Assembly: GCF_022234545.1 (NCBI RefSeq)
Contig: NZ_JAIEUI010000006.1
Location: forward strand, 186,001-250,000
Origin: Paenibacillus piscarius
GTDB taxonomy: Bacteria; Bacillota; Bacilli; Paenibacillales; Paenibacillaceae
Direction: 5' to 3'
DNA length: 64,000 nucleotides
Positions 34,901 to 43,300 of this stretch are shown here, piece after piece; position 1 is the stretch's first letter, and the number at the start of each line of letters is the position of its first letter. Position numbers and translations under genes: made by a program. The notes beneath the pieces are model-generated. The model worked only from the letters and a program-made list of their open reading frames with translations. It was not told where the DNA came from and did not search any database.

Positions 34901-35280
34901 AAGGCAGCCGGACTTGCACCGTTACTGTGGGCCAGTCCAGCAATCCGGTCGAGCCGGTACTGATCCCCGGGATCGGCTGTCCGCCGCCGCAGCTCCCCCG
35001 AGGCTGTATCCTTGTGCGCAGCAAGCCGGTTCAGTGTCCGCAGCAGCTCTGATTCCAGCTCCTGAAGATCGGCGGCGACCAGTGCTACACGTTCGGTAAA
35101 ATGGCTTCTGCCGATGGATAACGTGTAGGCGATATTCCCGGGATCCGTAATCCTGCCGGCCGTATCGCTGAGCCACTCCATAAGGTCAGCTGTTCTCCGG
35201 GCCAAGCCATCGCGGGTCTTCGCGGACAGAAGAAACAGATAAGACGGGCGGTCGCCGCTGTAGTTGCCAATTTTGCTCAT
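22990..35280 (-). CDS. PKS protein E: LD-DH-KR-ACP-KS7-LD-DH-KR-ACP-KS8-LD-DH-KR
   Basis: The largest protein, 4096 aa. It begins with the post-KS linker domain belonging to KS6 of protein D (YTLSIGRSHF near 55, LPTYPFQRQKHW near 165). Then DH1 (HIVSGHKLLP, His near 223; DGVLE near 394), KR1 (GGLGKLG near 718), ACP Ser1017 (GMSS), KS7 1113-1535 (Cys1278, DTACSSS), DH2 (HVVGGKVLLP, His1758; DGAVR, Asp1923), KR2 (near 2266), ACP Ser2566, KS8 2665-3080 (Cys2829, DTMCSSS), DH3 (HIVADQMLLP, His3311; DGAVR, Asp3478), KR3 (near 3817, Tyr near 3960), docking helices 4060-4096. DH2 and DH3 have Arg where Gln or His is usual, and their KRs lack the B-type Asp. DH1 has Glu there and its KR1 has the Asp (VTRD). 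I prefer ATG 35280 over GTG 35295 because GGAGG (35289-35293) is 8 nt upstream. The ACP of module 8 is in protein F. Confidence 0.95.
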   Translation of the reverse strand: MSKIGNYSGDRPSYLFLLSAKTRDGLARRTADLMEWLSDTAGRITDPGNIAYTLSIGRSHFTERVALVAADLQELESELLRTLNRLAAHKDTASGELRRRTADPGDQYRLDRIAGLAHSNGASPAAFSRKVLEECAQLYLEGCNCDWKVLYNGRPYHKIPLPTYPFQRQKHWLELHTAAGDSAASAGIAAAPLGPVLDSNQSTVHEQIFSKELSAEVFYLRDHIVSGHKLLPGVVQLEMACAAAAASLPGTAILRLDGVVWAHPIQLEEGEASRTVQIHLYPGKSGAELEYEITSKSAGDTIVHSQGSISYTEAGASGPPPQTIDLARLRQGKTGISGAEVYDRFRQHQLMLGPSFQSITELLTGETEALAFIELPALLREGFEAYTLHPTVTDGVLEAVIGLISAHGKLEGTAALPYSFDSLEIFGRLPADCVSYVTKRASGNDGGDLEFDVVLADRQGRVLLRFTRFVLKVFHQGRKQHYEDMCFTYEWQEQGERGAADSAVQGDLVLFPAQSGLEQAFINGSIHAPEGRLYVVEYGTEYHQDGTGCYRMNPERPEDYVRLLCDLRSCGCTLETLVYEQPEDYAPAADMEAAAAVYRRQLYLAQALIAVQDNRHSRVIQLYRGGEAAAPVPPALGALRAFNQTLKLEYSRLHFSTLFTGQASGPETARMIAAEVRSGELEVQYKQGKRYVYTLKEIALPEQVASRNILRPQGVYLITGGLGKLGLMVAEHLAVKYQARLALIGRSDLRPELEQQIARLHNLGGEVLYVQADLSQEPAAASAVAEVRSRFGRLHGIIHAAGVTRDALIRVKEAGEADEVLGAKIQGLVQLDRATAEDKLDFIAAFSSIAAVTGNVGQSDYAYANAYMDRYMVYRNELESAGQRYGRSVSINWPLWKDGGMSVGEETLLFFKNTAGLKPLETEAGLRGLEAILNAEVPQLLTLQASRKKISGILGLEAAHSGAGVAGVRDTIGLAANAARILELTQQKITSVLSRLMKLDAAIIHPDQDLGEYGMSSLTFTDAANAINDTLHVRMTPAVFFEYPTVRALSAYLAETYAEELAEAVHPVAAQAAAVNDKPGPVTAAVVPKARRTWKPLQAEPAGSGMREPVAIIGISGMLPQSANLEVFWEQLRQQQDLISEIPVDRWDACELNRLQGSVPGKPVSGWGGFMPDVDKFDPGFFGINPREADLMDPQQRIFLETVWSVLEDAGYKASTLAGRKVGLFAGVSTNDYSTLLQDNGIEIEAYSSTGSSHCVLANRISYLFNFRGPSEPVDTACSSSLVAVHRAVESILSGDCEQAIAGGVNVMAAPTLHISFSRAGMLSPDGRCRTFDQRANGYVRGEGTGAVLLKRLSQAEADGDYIYAVIKGSAVNHGGKVSSLTVPNPKAQAEVLVEAYEKAGISPDTISYIEAHGTGTSLGDPVEINALKKAFAELYRRHGLPVTRENYCGIGAVKTNIGHLEAAAGIAGILKVVLAMKHKSLPGNVHFQQLNPYIELEHSPFYIVDRTQAWTPLDGAPRRAGVSSFGFGGVNAHVVLEEYTPSGAAVTAGAPGNGEGNLIVLSARSRLQLLQQAQQLHSYLTAHADWEELSLHNIAFTLQTGREEMAERLACTASDKEQLIDTLHRLLHQPEEAYGMYWGQIPAQPAGESTLAANKSGKLTSMELPELAQRWVSGESVDWTCLYADRKGRRIPLPVYPFAREVYWVRKHGERIAPKLSATAGAAPAVLHPMVDSNVSTMQEEKFRTVLHPDQFFLKDHVVGGKVLLPGVAYLELVRAAAGLAGISPVTGLQDVRWIKAVELEAERQDIYTSFRLDTQGQLEFRVFSEDGDQRIIHSSGIVLQDMPAAAGKLQITEIKQRSTSVFNREECYGHIFKAVGFDYGPSFRVTEAAYCSQEEGLAEIMLPEPLEPGYADYVLHPSILDGAVRSLSWAGSRGEQDLRLRVPFALDRIELLDSVPQHCYAYARPVEGTAGTDDEGTRKYNICITDLEGREAVRLSGFSIKQYNSSPAAAPTPSAAVTLYSPEWVETASPTGAASGSIGLSAALVFGSTALTAAVRTQAALYGITPERCIGVTAGTGYARLSSTEYVIDAGKAADYLRLLEAVQAEGTELRHIVHGWNLDRSNGAGSWQDALLESLETRMDLGLYSLLHLLQASAALKPGTGIRCLYAYKDVEDLSQPLNEMAAGFAHSIAADHPLFQISLVRLEAESLMQAAGQLIQEWLRPQLANGTEVRYEGNVRYVRKMLPRTMLHQAEASRFVRGGVYIITGGTGALGMLVAAELAAAVQARLVLAGRQPLDASVQTKLAQLAELGAEVLYLQTDVGDMDSVLRLIGHTKSHFGTINGILHCAGTGETVKAAESSKSGFARILSPKVNGTLNLDLASKDEALELFILFSSTSVQIGDMGAGSYAAANSFMDRYAAYRDLLAGQGRRQGKTVSINWPLWESGRYQLPAAQQQVLADHYGMHLLSSRAGLDILEAVLKEEPVQAYIGYGDPQKIARRLGSSEAVAGGRAAEQAQPAGIASDNGELLEQTHAYLLRLLAKTLGISRERISITSPLDSFGLDSIMILELNESLQREFSGLKTTLFYEHNTVESLAAYLTGHYSAQLISLFKLELKQRSGTVKPPGLVAEEPQKTGRFMPETVNAVLHTGSTAVNGAMDIAVIGLDGRFPMAGNISELWDNLREGRDCITEIPAGRWDYTRDYDAEKGKRGKIYTKYGGFIEDVDKFDPLFFQMTPRDAQLTDPQERLFLECAYHTVEDAGYTREKLARSRVGVFVGVMYGHYQLIGTEGYDSGQLTAPNSSFASIANRVSYLFNFQGPSLAVDTMCSSSLTAIHLACESIRSGESEAALAGGVNVTIHRNKYVFLCSQRFASSEGKCRAFGEGGDGYVASEGVGAVLLKPLSRAIEDGDHIYGVIKGSAMNSGGKTSGYTVPNPAAQAAAISEALRKSGVHPRTITSLEAHGTGTPLGDPIEIAGLSNAFSKYTDAKQFCSISSVKSNIGHLESAAGIASLAKVMLQMKHRTLVPSIHADELNSGIHFGDTPFYVQRSLEPWEQDAGSGGTRRAGISSFGAGGSNVHLIAEEYIPVQAAAEPAGSRLIILSAKNPERLMEKVQELYRFLEVPLAGEYSLANIAYTLSTGREEMEERLALTVSSLDELRSALQSLVAGVVPEGVHRSNTAAASGNGAVILGNDPEDTAYLAALIRKQQLERLAKLWVLGTQIDWTHLFTGGKPQKVSLPLYPFARERYWLESPGPAATAVHGLAAGHPQPDIQSALRPLHPLVDVNISTLREQRFRKRLTPDLFYLRDHIVADQMLLPGVAYIEMARAAGELAAEAAVCRVRDVLWLKPVVMTEAVQELDIVLEPAADDVQYEIFSQDGSGRVVHARGILEFEGGPAAVTSRSFDLDAIKRRCPGRKDKQECYQHIFRDIGFSYGPSFQVTEEVLSGREETLARLSLNEDYRAGLPEFVLHPALFDGAVRSVAAGRDEAGRATHIPFSVGSIEIFAPIPADCYVYTKVKEEADEDHQGLHIFDIAILDPAGRELVRIEDFIVRPYTGKPSDNHSEEEVFYYAPVYEQEALVPAMAAEPRNVLVFSSAGGAGRLPGGAGTCIWIAADDEYRERQGDQIAMNPQREGDYVRLLKELRDSGFRPTHVLHQWAGTAAPLPLAALCEDKVEPMLTQMLEEGVLSVVALFKAFLEVYGQQPVKLLFAYPEAQGGFSAPHELLASFSKSIVPLHHRFQIISVAADSQAMVAKDYQNRLAQELFSAADTGHADIRYTGDQRMVRRIRPFAPGGSYPGAADSIVLREGGIYLIPGGTGALGMILARYLARAYRATLICTGRQPASERTDTFLTELRQLGGEGCYLQGDLAGAGDVQRIMEHIRKEFGGLNGILHCAGQGGELPVTEADRTQGLEIMRAKVQGLIYLDLFSADFDLDGLILFSSISVELGDLGVGYYAMANSFLDRYARRRNEAAAQGTRKGRTISVNWPLWQDGGFTIPENESVFYTTYLGMKMMDAETGIRALELICQAGSGSIIAAIGNKQKIDQAFKLKPDKPVPRIPLDEKEAIVELLARLQAGEVDEAEVEQAMGGLR

Positions 35281-35340
35281 CCGAATAGCCTCCACTTCTC
35301 TTTCTAATGAATGTATAACTATGGGCAGGTTCCGCTCCTA
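35281..35340 (-). other. In-frame TAG junction between proteins D and E, splitting KS6 from its linker domain
   Basis: Protein D ends in TAG (35338-35340). The next 19 codons are all sense and lead in the same frame into ATG 35280 of protein E. The only barrier to a single protein of about 4800 aa is this one stop. A good Shine-Dalgarno (GGAGG, 35289-35293) before ATG 35280 supports re-initiation. This 57-nt gap is the longest inside the PKS operon, and I see no promoter or terminator in it. Confidence 0.85.
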
Positions 35341-37389
35341 TGGTTCCACCCTCCGGCTGCTGCGGTACTCTTCGATGACGATATGGCAATTCGTTCCGCT
35401 GAAGCCGAACCCGCTGATAGCGGCCATCCGGGAGCCGCGCTTATTCTCCGGCCAGTCGGTCAGCTCTGTGTTGATATAGAACGGGCTTCCATCCAGGCGG
35501 ATCTTCTCGTTAAGCCGTTTATAATGTATCAGCGGCGGGATTTGCCTGTGATTCAGCGACAGCAGAATTTTGAATATCCCGGCCACACCGGCAGCCATGG
35601 TGCAATGGCCGATGTTCGCTTTTACCGATCCGAGCGCGCAGTATCCGCTGTCCTGGGTGAAGGCACGGAACGCTTCTGTCAGCGCCTTCACTTCAATGGG
35701 ATCACCCAGAGGGGTACCGGTTCCATGCGCTTCAACATAGTTGATCTCCGACGGATCGATGCGGAACTTCTCGTATACCCGCTGCTCCAATTGAATCTGT
35801 GAGTTCACGCTTGGCGCGGTTATGCCATTGGTCCGGCCGTCCTGGTTCACACCGCTGCCCCGGATTACACCATAGATATGATCCCTGCTCTCCAGCGCAC
35901 GGCTTAGCGGCTTCAGGACCACAACTCCGGCTCCCTCGCTGAGCAGCGTTCCATCCGCATCCTGATCGAAGGGCCTACACACCCCCTGTGCCGACAAAAT
36001 CTCCATCTGGCTGCTCTGCACGATGCTGTCCGGTGTAATCATCAGCCGGATGCCCCCGGCCAGCGCCATCTCGCATTCCCCGTTCCAGAGGCTTACACAA
36101 GCCTGGTGGACAGCGACCAGTGATGAGGAGCAGGCAGTGTCTATTGAAATACTTGGTCCCTTAAGATTCAGAACATAGGAGATCCGGGCCGCCAGGATGG
36201 AGGAGGAAGTCCCTGTAAAAGCTTCTGCGGTATTGCCCAGGCCGTTCGCCTCCAGATGCTTCGTGTAATCGCTGGGCGCACAGCCGACAAACACCCCGCA
36301 GCGGGTATCCTGTACTGCCTGGTCGGAATATCCCGCATCCTCCAGCGCCTTCCACGCCTCTTCCAGAAAAATGCGCTGCTGCGGGTCCATAATCTCCGCT
36401 TCCTTCGGTGAAATATTGAAGAACAACGGATCGAATTCATCAACCTGGTCAAGCAGTCCGGCTACCGTGCAGTACGTCTTCTGATCTGCTGTGCGGTCCT
36501 CATCGTACAGCGCATGGAGATCGAACCGGCTGCACGGAACCTCACCCGTGCTGGAGATGCCGTCCCGGAGATTGCGCCATAACGCTCCGGCGGAGGCGGC
36601 TCCGGGAAACCGGCCCGATAAGCCGACAATTGCAATTCCCTCCGGTACAGCAGCAGGGGCCACGAATTCAGGAGCGGCGGGTGCCGCTTCCGGTACTGTC
36701 TTGGCCGGCGCTTCCGCCTCCGCCCTGCGTGCAGTCTGGCTGAGCTTGATTTGGACCCCATGTGCTGCGTCGGGAGCGGAGACCTCACCGGTTCTGAGCA
36801 TTAGCTTGGGCGCCCCGGAAGCTGACGGACCGGCGGGTGCGGTTACGGGTACCTGGGCAGCGGGCGGCTGCGCTTGTGCTTTGCCGGAAGAGAATTGGTC
36901 AATCAGATCATTCATGTATTCGTATCTGTGGTTCAGCCGTTGCGGCTTGACCGCATCAGCTCCCGGTAGCTCCTCTGCCGCCTTCACCCTCCGCTTCTCC
37001 CCGGCTGCACCACTGTGCTTCTGAACCTCACTAACAATATAGCGGGCCAGCTCGGGGATTGCGGGGTAATCGTAGAGCACGATGGTATCAAGCTGGATCT
37101 GCAGTGCTTCATTCAGGTCGCGGACAATCTCCACACTGCTGATTGAATCAATGCCCATGTCTTTAAAAGTCAGATCCGGGATCAGCTCCTCCGGCTTCAG
37201 TTTCACTACCTTGCACAGCACATCGCGGATCAGCTGCTCCACATCCGGCACAGGACCAATCTGACGTGTGCCGGAGGCTGTATCGTCCCGCTGCTTCAGC
37301 TCCTGAATACGCTTCAGTCCTTCGCGGGCCTCCAGCCTGTGGCTCTTGATCTGCTGCAGGATTTCCTTAATCAGCTCGCTGCTACTCAT
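35338..37389 (-). CDS. PKS protein D: ACP-KS6
   Basis: Short trans-AT PKS of 683 aa. Docking helices 1-35 (SHRLEAREGLKRI) and an ACP with Ser82 in GIDSISS. This ACP closely resembles the last ACP of protein C (shared EIVRD and LQLDT-type stretches), so the two form a tandem pair across the protein break, typical of beta-branching modules. KS6 spans 250-670, with Cys420 in DTACSSS, EAHGTGT near 555 and NIGH afterwards. The protein ends six residues past the KS (EEYRSS), without linker domain or docking helix; the linker is the N-terminus of protein E. I chose ATG 37389 (MSSSEL) because GGAGGTG lies 4 nt upstream; reading further upstream only gives out-of-frame protein C sequence. It overlaps the protein C stop by 8 nt. 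Confidence 0.95.
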   Translation of the reverse strand: MSSSELIKEILQQIKSHRLEAREGLKRIQELKQRDDTASGTRQIGPVPDVEQLIRDVLCKVVKLKPEELIPDLTFKDMGIDSISSVEIVRDLNEALQIQLDTIVLYDYPAIPELARYIVSEVQKHSGAAGEKRRVKAAEELPGADAVKPQRLNHRYEYMNDLIDQFSSGKAQAQPPAAQVPVTAPAGPSASGAPKLMLRTGEVSAPDAAHGVQIKLSQTARRAEAEAPAKTVPEAAPAAPEFVAPAAVPEGIAIVGLSGRFPGAASAGALWRNLRDGISSTGEVPCSRFDLHALYDEDRTADQKTYCTVAGLLDQVDEFDPLFFNISPKEAEIMDPQQRIFLEEAWKALEDAGYSDQAVQDTRCGVFVGCAPSDYTKHLEANGLGNTAEAFTGTSSSILAARISYVLNLKGPSISIDTACSSSLVAVHQACVSLWNGECEMALAGGIRLMITPDSIVQSSQMEILSAQGVCRPFDQDADGTLLSEGAGVVVLKPLSRALESRDHIYGVIRGSGVNQDGRTNGITAPSVNSQIQLEQRVYEKFRIDPSEINYVEAHGTGTPLGDPIEVKALTEAFRAFTQDSGYCALGSVKANIGHCTMAAGVAGIFKILLSLNHRQIPPLIHYKRLNEKIRLDGSPFYINTELTDWPENKRGSRMAAISGFGFSGTNCHIVIEEYRSSRRVEP

Positions 37390-40300
37390 AGTACACCTCC
37401 AAAAACTGGGCCAGCTCGTCCACATCCAGCTCCTCCTGCTCCAGCCTGGACAGCAGCTCCAGCAGATCACGGTCCTCTGCCGGATGATCGGGAGACTCGG
37501 CGGATCGCGCCTCAGTCTGTGTCAACGCTTCTACCCTTAGCTCCTCTCCCTCATGCCGGGACGCCGCCTGTTTACGACCAATATGGGCGGCAAGCAAGGT
37601 GATGGAGTAGTGATCATAGATGTCGATCGTATCCAGCTGTAAGCCAAAGCTCTCGTTCACATCACGCACAATCTCTACACCGCTGATTGAATCCACGCCC
37701 ATATCCTTGAAATTCATCTCCGTGTCAAGCTCAGCCTCATCCAGCTGAATGCGCCGGGCGATGATCCTGACCAGCTCATCCTGGTTGCTCTGCCCGCTAG
37801 GCCGGGATTGCTTGCGTTCCGGCTGTACCGTAGCCTGTACCGCAGGCTGTGCTTGCCCCTCCGGCCCATCAGCGCGGTACAGGTGGCGGATTCTGGCCTT
37901 CACCTCATCGGTGGTAAACGTAATCCGGTGCATCTCATTCTCACGCTCCACGCAGCGCAGCAGAGAATCCAGCACCCGGCCGGAGAGCTCCTGCTTCAGC
38001 ACACTGACGGTTGTTCTGGGCTTCTCGGCAATCATCCGGGCTATCGAGACCGCCTCCTGCAGCACCTGATCCTTGGGCTGGAAGATAACGGAGGCCGATC
38101 TGCTTTTGAGCTGCACCCCGGAGTACATTTTGGCGGTGAACATCATCTCAACCGCGAGATTTTTGCCCAGCTTCTCCTCCAGAATGAAGGTAGCCCCCAT
38201 CCCTGGTGTGAAGCCGTATTTAGCAAAAGCGGCAGAATAGACGCTCTCCTCGGCCATCACCACAAGATCCGCATACAGCCCGAACAGCAGGCCTCCGCCG
38301 GAGGCATGGCCTTCAATCGCGGAGATGACCGGCACAGGACATTCCAGCATCCCCCTGTACAGGATCGGCGCATCGGTAAAGCTCAGCTTGGAGTCGGATA
38401 TATCCAGCAGCTGCTCCTGTGTGCCACCCATGGAGAAGATCCGGTCATTCCCGGCAACCACAACCGCCTTGATCTGTTCATCTTCCGAAATGGTCCGGAA
38501 GCAGTGAATCAGCCCCTGGATCACCTCATGGGTGAAGGTGTTGTTGTGCATAGCGTCCTGAATCCGCAAAAGTGCAATCCCCTGCCCGTCATATTCCAGC
38601 ACAACCTCATTACCTGTGTATACTGCAGCGTTCTCAGTCACTGCGGGCATGGCCGATATTGTTTTGGCAGGCTCCTGTATCCTTGACATAGGCTGTGAGA
38701 GAGCTGCCGCCTCAATCCAATAGCTTTTGCGGGCAAACGGATAATGCGGCAGCGTCAAAAGCTTCGGCTTGTCCTTCCCGTACAATGCCTTCCAGTCAAC
38801 GGCTCCGCCTCCCGTCCAGGTCCGGGCCAGGCGTTCTGCAGCTTGCCATGGGTCGGTTCTATTATCAGGCGTTTGCTCCTTGCCTGATTGTCCTTCCAAG
38901 TCTTCAGAGGTGAACAGCCGGCTGCAAGCTTTGGCTTCCAGATAATTCTCTAGCGCTTGAAGCAGTTCACCTGCCGTGAGGTGCACGATCGCCAGCCGGT
39001 GCTTCATAGGCTCCCTAGACACCTGAAGCGTATAGCTGAGTCTGGACAGCGGAAGCTCAGCAGGTCTGGCCGTGGAGGCATGGCGCTCCAGTTCCTCTCC
39101 TTCTGCCAATCCGGTTAATAATTGCCGACCAAGCTCCTTAATTGTCAAATCTCCGTGTAACGCTAACGTATGGGCCGCGATGCCGAAGCATGCCCCCAGC
39201 CGTTCACTTAACTGAACGAATTCAACGGGTCCAAGACCCAGCTCCTGCAGTGAATGCTCTTCCAAGCTGCCGGCGGCCGGAAGGTTAAGCAGGGGCTCGA
39301 TTAACATATGAAGAGCAGCGGATACTTCCTGCATCTGTCCCTGTCCAGCGGATTGCCGTTGAGTGATGTACTCCCGCATCCGCCGGGCATAAGCTTTAAG
39401 CTGTTCAGAGGTCTGCGCTGATAATACAAAGACATAAGGTCCCTCACGTTCATCCCGCGCCCCAGCATTCTTGCTGCCGCTTGAATAATGCTCCAGAATA
39501 ACGTGGGCATTCGACCCGCCTGCTCCAAAGGCGCTGATGCCTGCACGTCTTGGAAACTCCTGCATCTGTCCGTCCCGGAACCGCGTGACTGGCTGCCAAT
39601 CCTCCAGCTTCTGCTGAATGCTGAAGCCTGTATTCTCCAGCCGGATATGCGGGTTGATCTCCTCTGAATGGATTGAGGGCACCAGCTGCCCGTGCTGCAT
39701 CTGCAGGATCACCTTAGCGATGGACGCCATGCCTGCAGCCGCCTCTGCATGACCGATGTTCGACTTGACCGATCCGATGGCAGTCCGGAAAGGCGTGTCC
39801 TGATGAGGTGTAAAGGCATTGACCAGCGCCTGAATCTCAATCGGATCGCCAAGCGAGGTTCCGGTGCCGTGCGCTTCAATATAGTTGATGGTCGAGGGAT
39901 CAACCCCGCTCCGGCGGAGCGCATCTGCCACCGCTTCCTCTTGCGCCCGCTGATTGGGAACCGTAAATCCGCTGGCTTCTCCGCCATGATTGACACTGCT
40001 GCCCTTGATGACCGCATAGATGCGGTCCTGATCCAGCTCGGCCTGGCGCAGCGGCTTGATCAGGACCGCGCCTGCAGCCTCCGCTGGCACATAACCATCC
40101 CCGCCCTCGCCGAAGCTGCGGCAGCGCCCGTCGGACGAAGCGAAATTCCCCTGGGACAGCAGAAGATATTTATCCGGATGCACCGAGAGGTTCACCCCTC
40201 CCACCAGAGCCATGGCGCAGTCCTGATTCCTAATACTTTGACAGGCCAGATGCAGTGCGGTCAGCGAGGAGGAACACATCGTATCGACGGCCAGTGAAGG

Positions 40301-43300
40301 CCCGGTCAGCCCAAAACAATAAGACACCCGGTTGGCAACCGACGAGAGCGTCGAGGTTGCCACCTGCCGGTCTGTATTGTAGAGCTGATAGTGCATCCAC
40401 ATTGCACCGGCGAACACGCCTACCTTCCGGCCTTTGAGCGCTGACCGTGGATATCCGCTATCCTCGAATGCTTCCCAGGCCAGCTCCAGAAAGATCCGTT
40501 CATGCGGGTCCATCAGCGCGGCCTGATACGGTGCAATCCCAAACAGCAGCGGATCGAACTTGTCCACATCCCGGAGGAAGCCTCCCCACCGGGAGCAATC
40601 CTTGCCCCAGCTCTCCCGGGCTGTGCGCTGCTGCTGTTCATGGCTCCAGCGCTGCGGACTAATCTCCGATACGGCATCACGTCCGGTCCGCAGCAGCTCC
40701 CAGTATTCATCCAGATTGTCTGCGCCGGGAAATCTACCGCTGATTCCGATAATTGCCAGGTCATTCTCTCCTGTATTTCCGGAGCGGTGCGGCAGCTCCA
40801 GCGCCGTCTCCGGCAGCGGTTCGGCCGTTTCCTCCACGATTGCCCCGTCCCGGATCAGGACACTGTCAATCCTGCTCTCCTCGCCCGGAGCCAGCAGCAG
40901 CAGCGATTCCTCCCGCCCAAGCGCCCATTCCAGCGCCCCGATTCCGGCGTCGGTCTCCAGCAGCGAGATGCCGAACCGGCGGTTTAGCGCAGGCTCGATG
41001 TGCCTGTCCCCCTTCATTCCGCCTTCGCGCCATAGCGGCCAGTTGACCGACAGGGATTTGCCGTTTCTTGTACCCAGGACCCTTTGCCGCTCCCTCAGCT
41101 CCATATAATGGTCCATGTACATGTTCGCATACGCATAATCACTTTGCGCAGGATTGCCGAGAACGCCGGCCACCGATGAAAACGCAGCGAAAAACGCCAG
41201 CGGCTCCGCCTTGAACACTTCATCGAGATGGGCTGTGCCGTCCGCCTTCACCCGCAGCACCTGAAGCAAATCCCCCGCGTCCTTATGTACCAGCAATGAA
41301 TCCCTGGTAACACCGGCGCAATGAACAATGCCGTCCAGCCGTCCGTGCTTCGCCTTGACATAAGCATGGAGTTGTTCCACAGATCTCCGGTCTGCCACAT
41401 TACAGCTTACATAGTCCAGCAGCGGATGCGCCGCCAATCCGTTCAACGAGCCTTCCGGCAGGCTGGCAGCTCTGCCGCAGAGAATGGCAGTTGCTCCTTG
41501 CTCCACAACATGCGCTGCCAGCCTCCGGCCGATGCCGCCGGCTCCGCCGGTAATCAGATAGATATGCCCGCTGCGGATGGACGTTCTGCCGGCTTCGGCC
41601 TCGGCTGTTCCGCACTTACGGTAAGTCTTCATTTTGCGAATACCCAGTTCATAGGCAATACGGTCTCCGCAGCTCCAGTCCTCATACAGCTCATCTTGAA
41701 GAACAGTCTGAAGCTTCTGGCGGCTCATCTCATCCATTCCGATGCATTTGTAGGCTAACTTATCACTTTCCGATCGGAGGCATTCCAGGAATCCTTCCAT
41801 GGCCGCATCTCCCGGATGGGCAGCAGTATCCGTCTGATCGAAGCAATACATAAGTTTAACGGTTGTTTTTATTTTGCTGCGCAGCAGTTCCCGGAGCAGA
41901 TAGAACATCGGCAGCACCTGGTGTTCGGACAGCTCCGGCAGAGCCGCCCGATCCTGTACGCCACAGTTCAATGTGTTGACCACTACAGCAGGCATACAGC
42001 CCGCCGCCATCAGCTCCCCGATCAATTGCTTGTAGCTGTCTTCACTGGTAAGGTTCAGGCGGTATATCCCTCCGCCCTCTGCACTGAACGCTTCTCCGGC
42101 AAACACGAAGCTGAAGCGTTTGCCCGCCTCCGTTCCCTTAAGCTGCAGCAGCTCATCCTGCGGACTGCACAGGACTAGAATCTGCTCCTGTCCTGGCCAG
42201 CGCCCTGCCGCTCCATGATTCCTAAGCGGGCTGCCGGTCCAGGCGGGGCTGTAAGCATGAACTGCATGACCGGCAGATGTCTCCGTAGCGGCTGCTTCGT
42301 ATTCAGCAGAAGACAGTGCCTTCTCCGGTAATGGAACCGCAGGAAAGAATGCCGCCCCGTGCTCCCGCAGAATATACCCGCTCAATTCTTCGATGTTGGC
42401 ATATTCAAACAGCAGTGTCGGATACAGATTGCTGCCGAGCCGCTCCTCCAGTTGCCTGACAATATCCAGCAAATGCTGAGAATTCAGTCCCTGATTATAG
42501 AAGCCCTCTCCGTTCTGAAGCTCCGCCGGGTCCACACCAGACAAAGTACTGATTAGTCCTTTTAAATAGGAAACAATAGTTTCTTTACGAACACGATCTC
42601 CTTCCTGGGACCCGCCGCTGCCCGGCGGAACCGGAACGGGGGACACTGCATGCTCCGGCTTAAGCTGCGCCGTGCCCGTAGATGCCACCGGCAGCAAGAC
42701 CGGAGATTGATCCTTGCGGGAGCCGCTGATCAGCTCCCTGGAGCGGATCTTCTTCAGACCCCAGCGCCTGAAGGAGGCAATCTCCTCTCCTTGTTCGTTG
42801 TACACCTCAATATCAAAATACATCAGGTCCCTGATCTCACCGTCCGGGTAGCCTTCATCCTTGATATAGACATAGATTCTCTCCTTCATTGGCTCCCAGG
42901 ACCGGAAGGATTCAATGAACATCGGAATGGAAGCCTGAATCTCCCGGGAGAAATCCAGCTCCTGAAGGACAACAAAGCCTTGAACCAGAGTGGCCGCATC
43001 CAGATAGCAAGGATGCATATAGAAGTGATCCATATACTGCTTGGCCAGCCCGCCCAAACTGATCTCTGCCAGAATGCGCTGGCTGCCGTAATACAGCTTC
43101 CCCAGCCCCTTCATGAATTCCAGATGACGGATATCAATCCGCCGTACATAGCTGTAGGCATGATCCATATCCTCTACTCGCGTGCTCCGGCTTTTAATCT
43201 GGCCGATATCGATGGTTCTCCGTTCAGCAGAAGGCACCGGGCGCACATGCAGCTCACAACGCAGATTTTCATCCCAGGCGCTGTCCAGGACGCGGCCCTC

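Noticed and set aside
35281..35337. Promoter or terminator in the 57-nt D-E gap
   Set aside because: No hairpin with T-run and no paired -10/-35; the stretch is open coding sequence in the D/E frame with a ribosome binding site.
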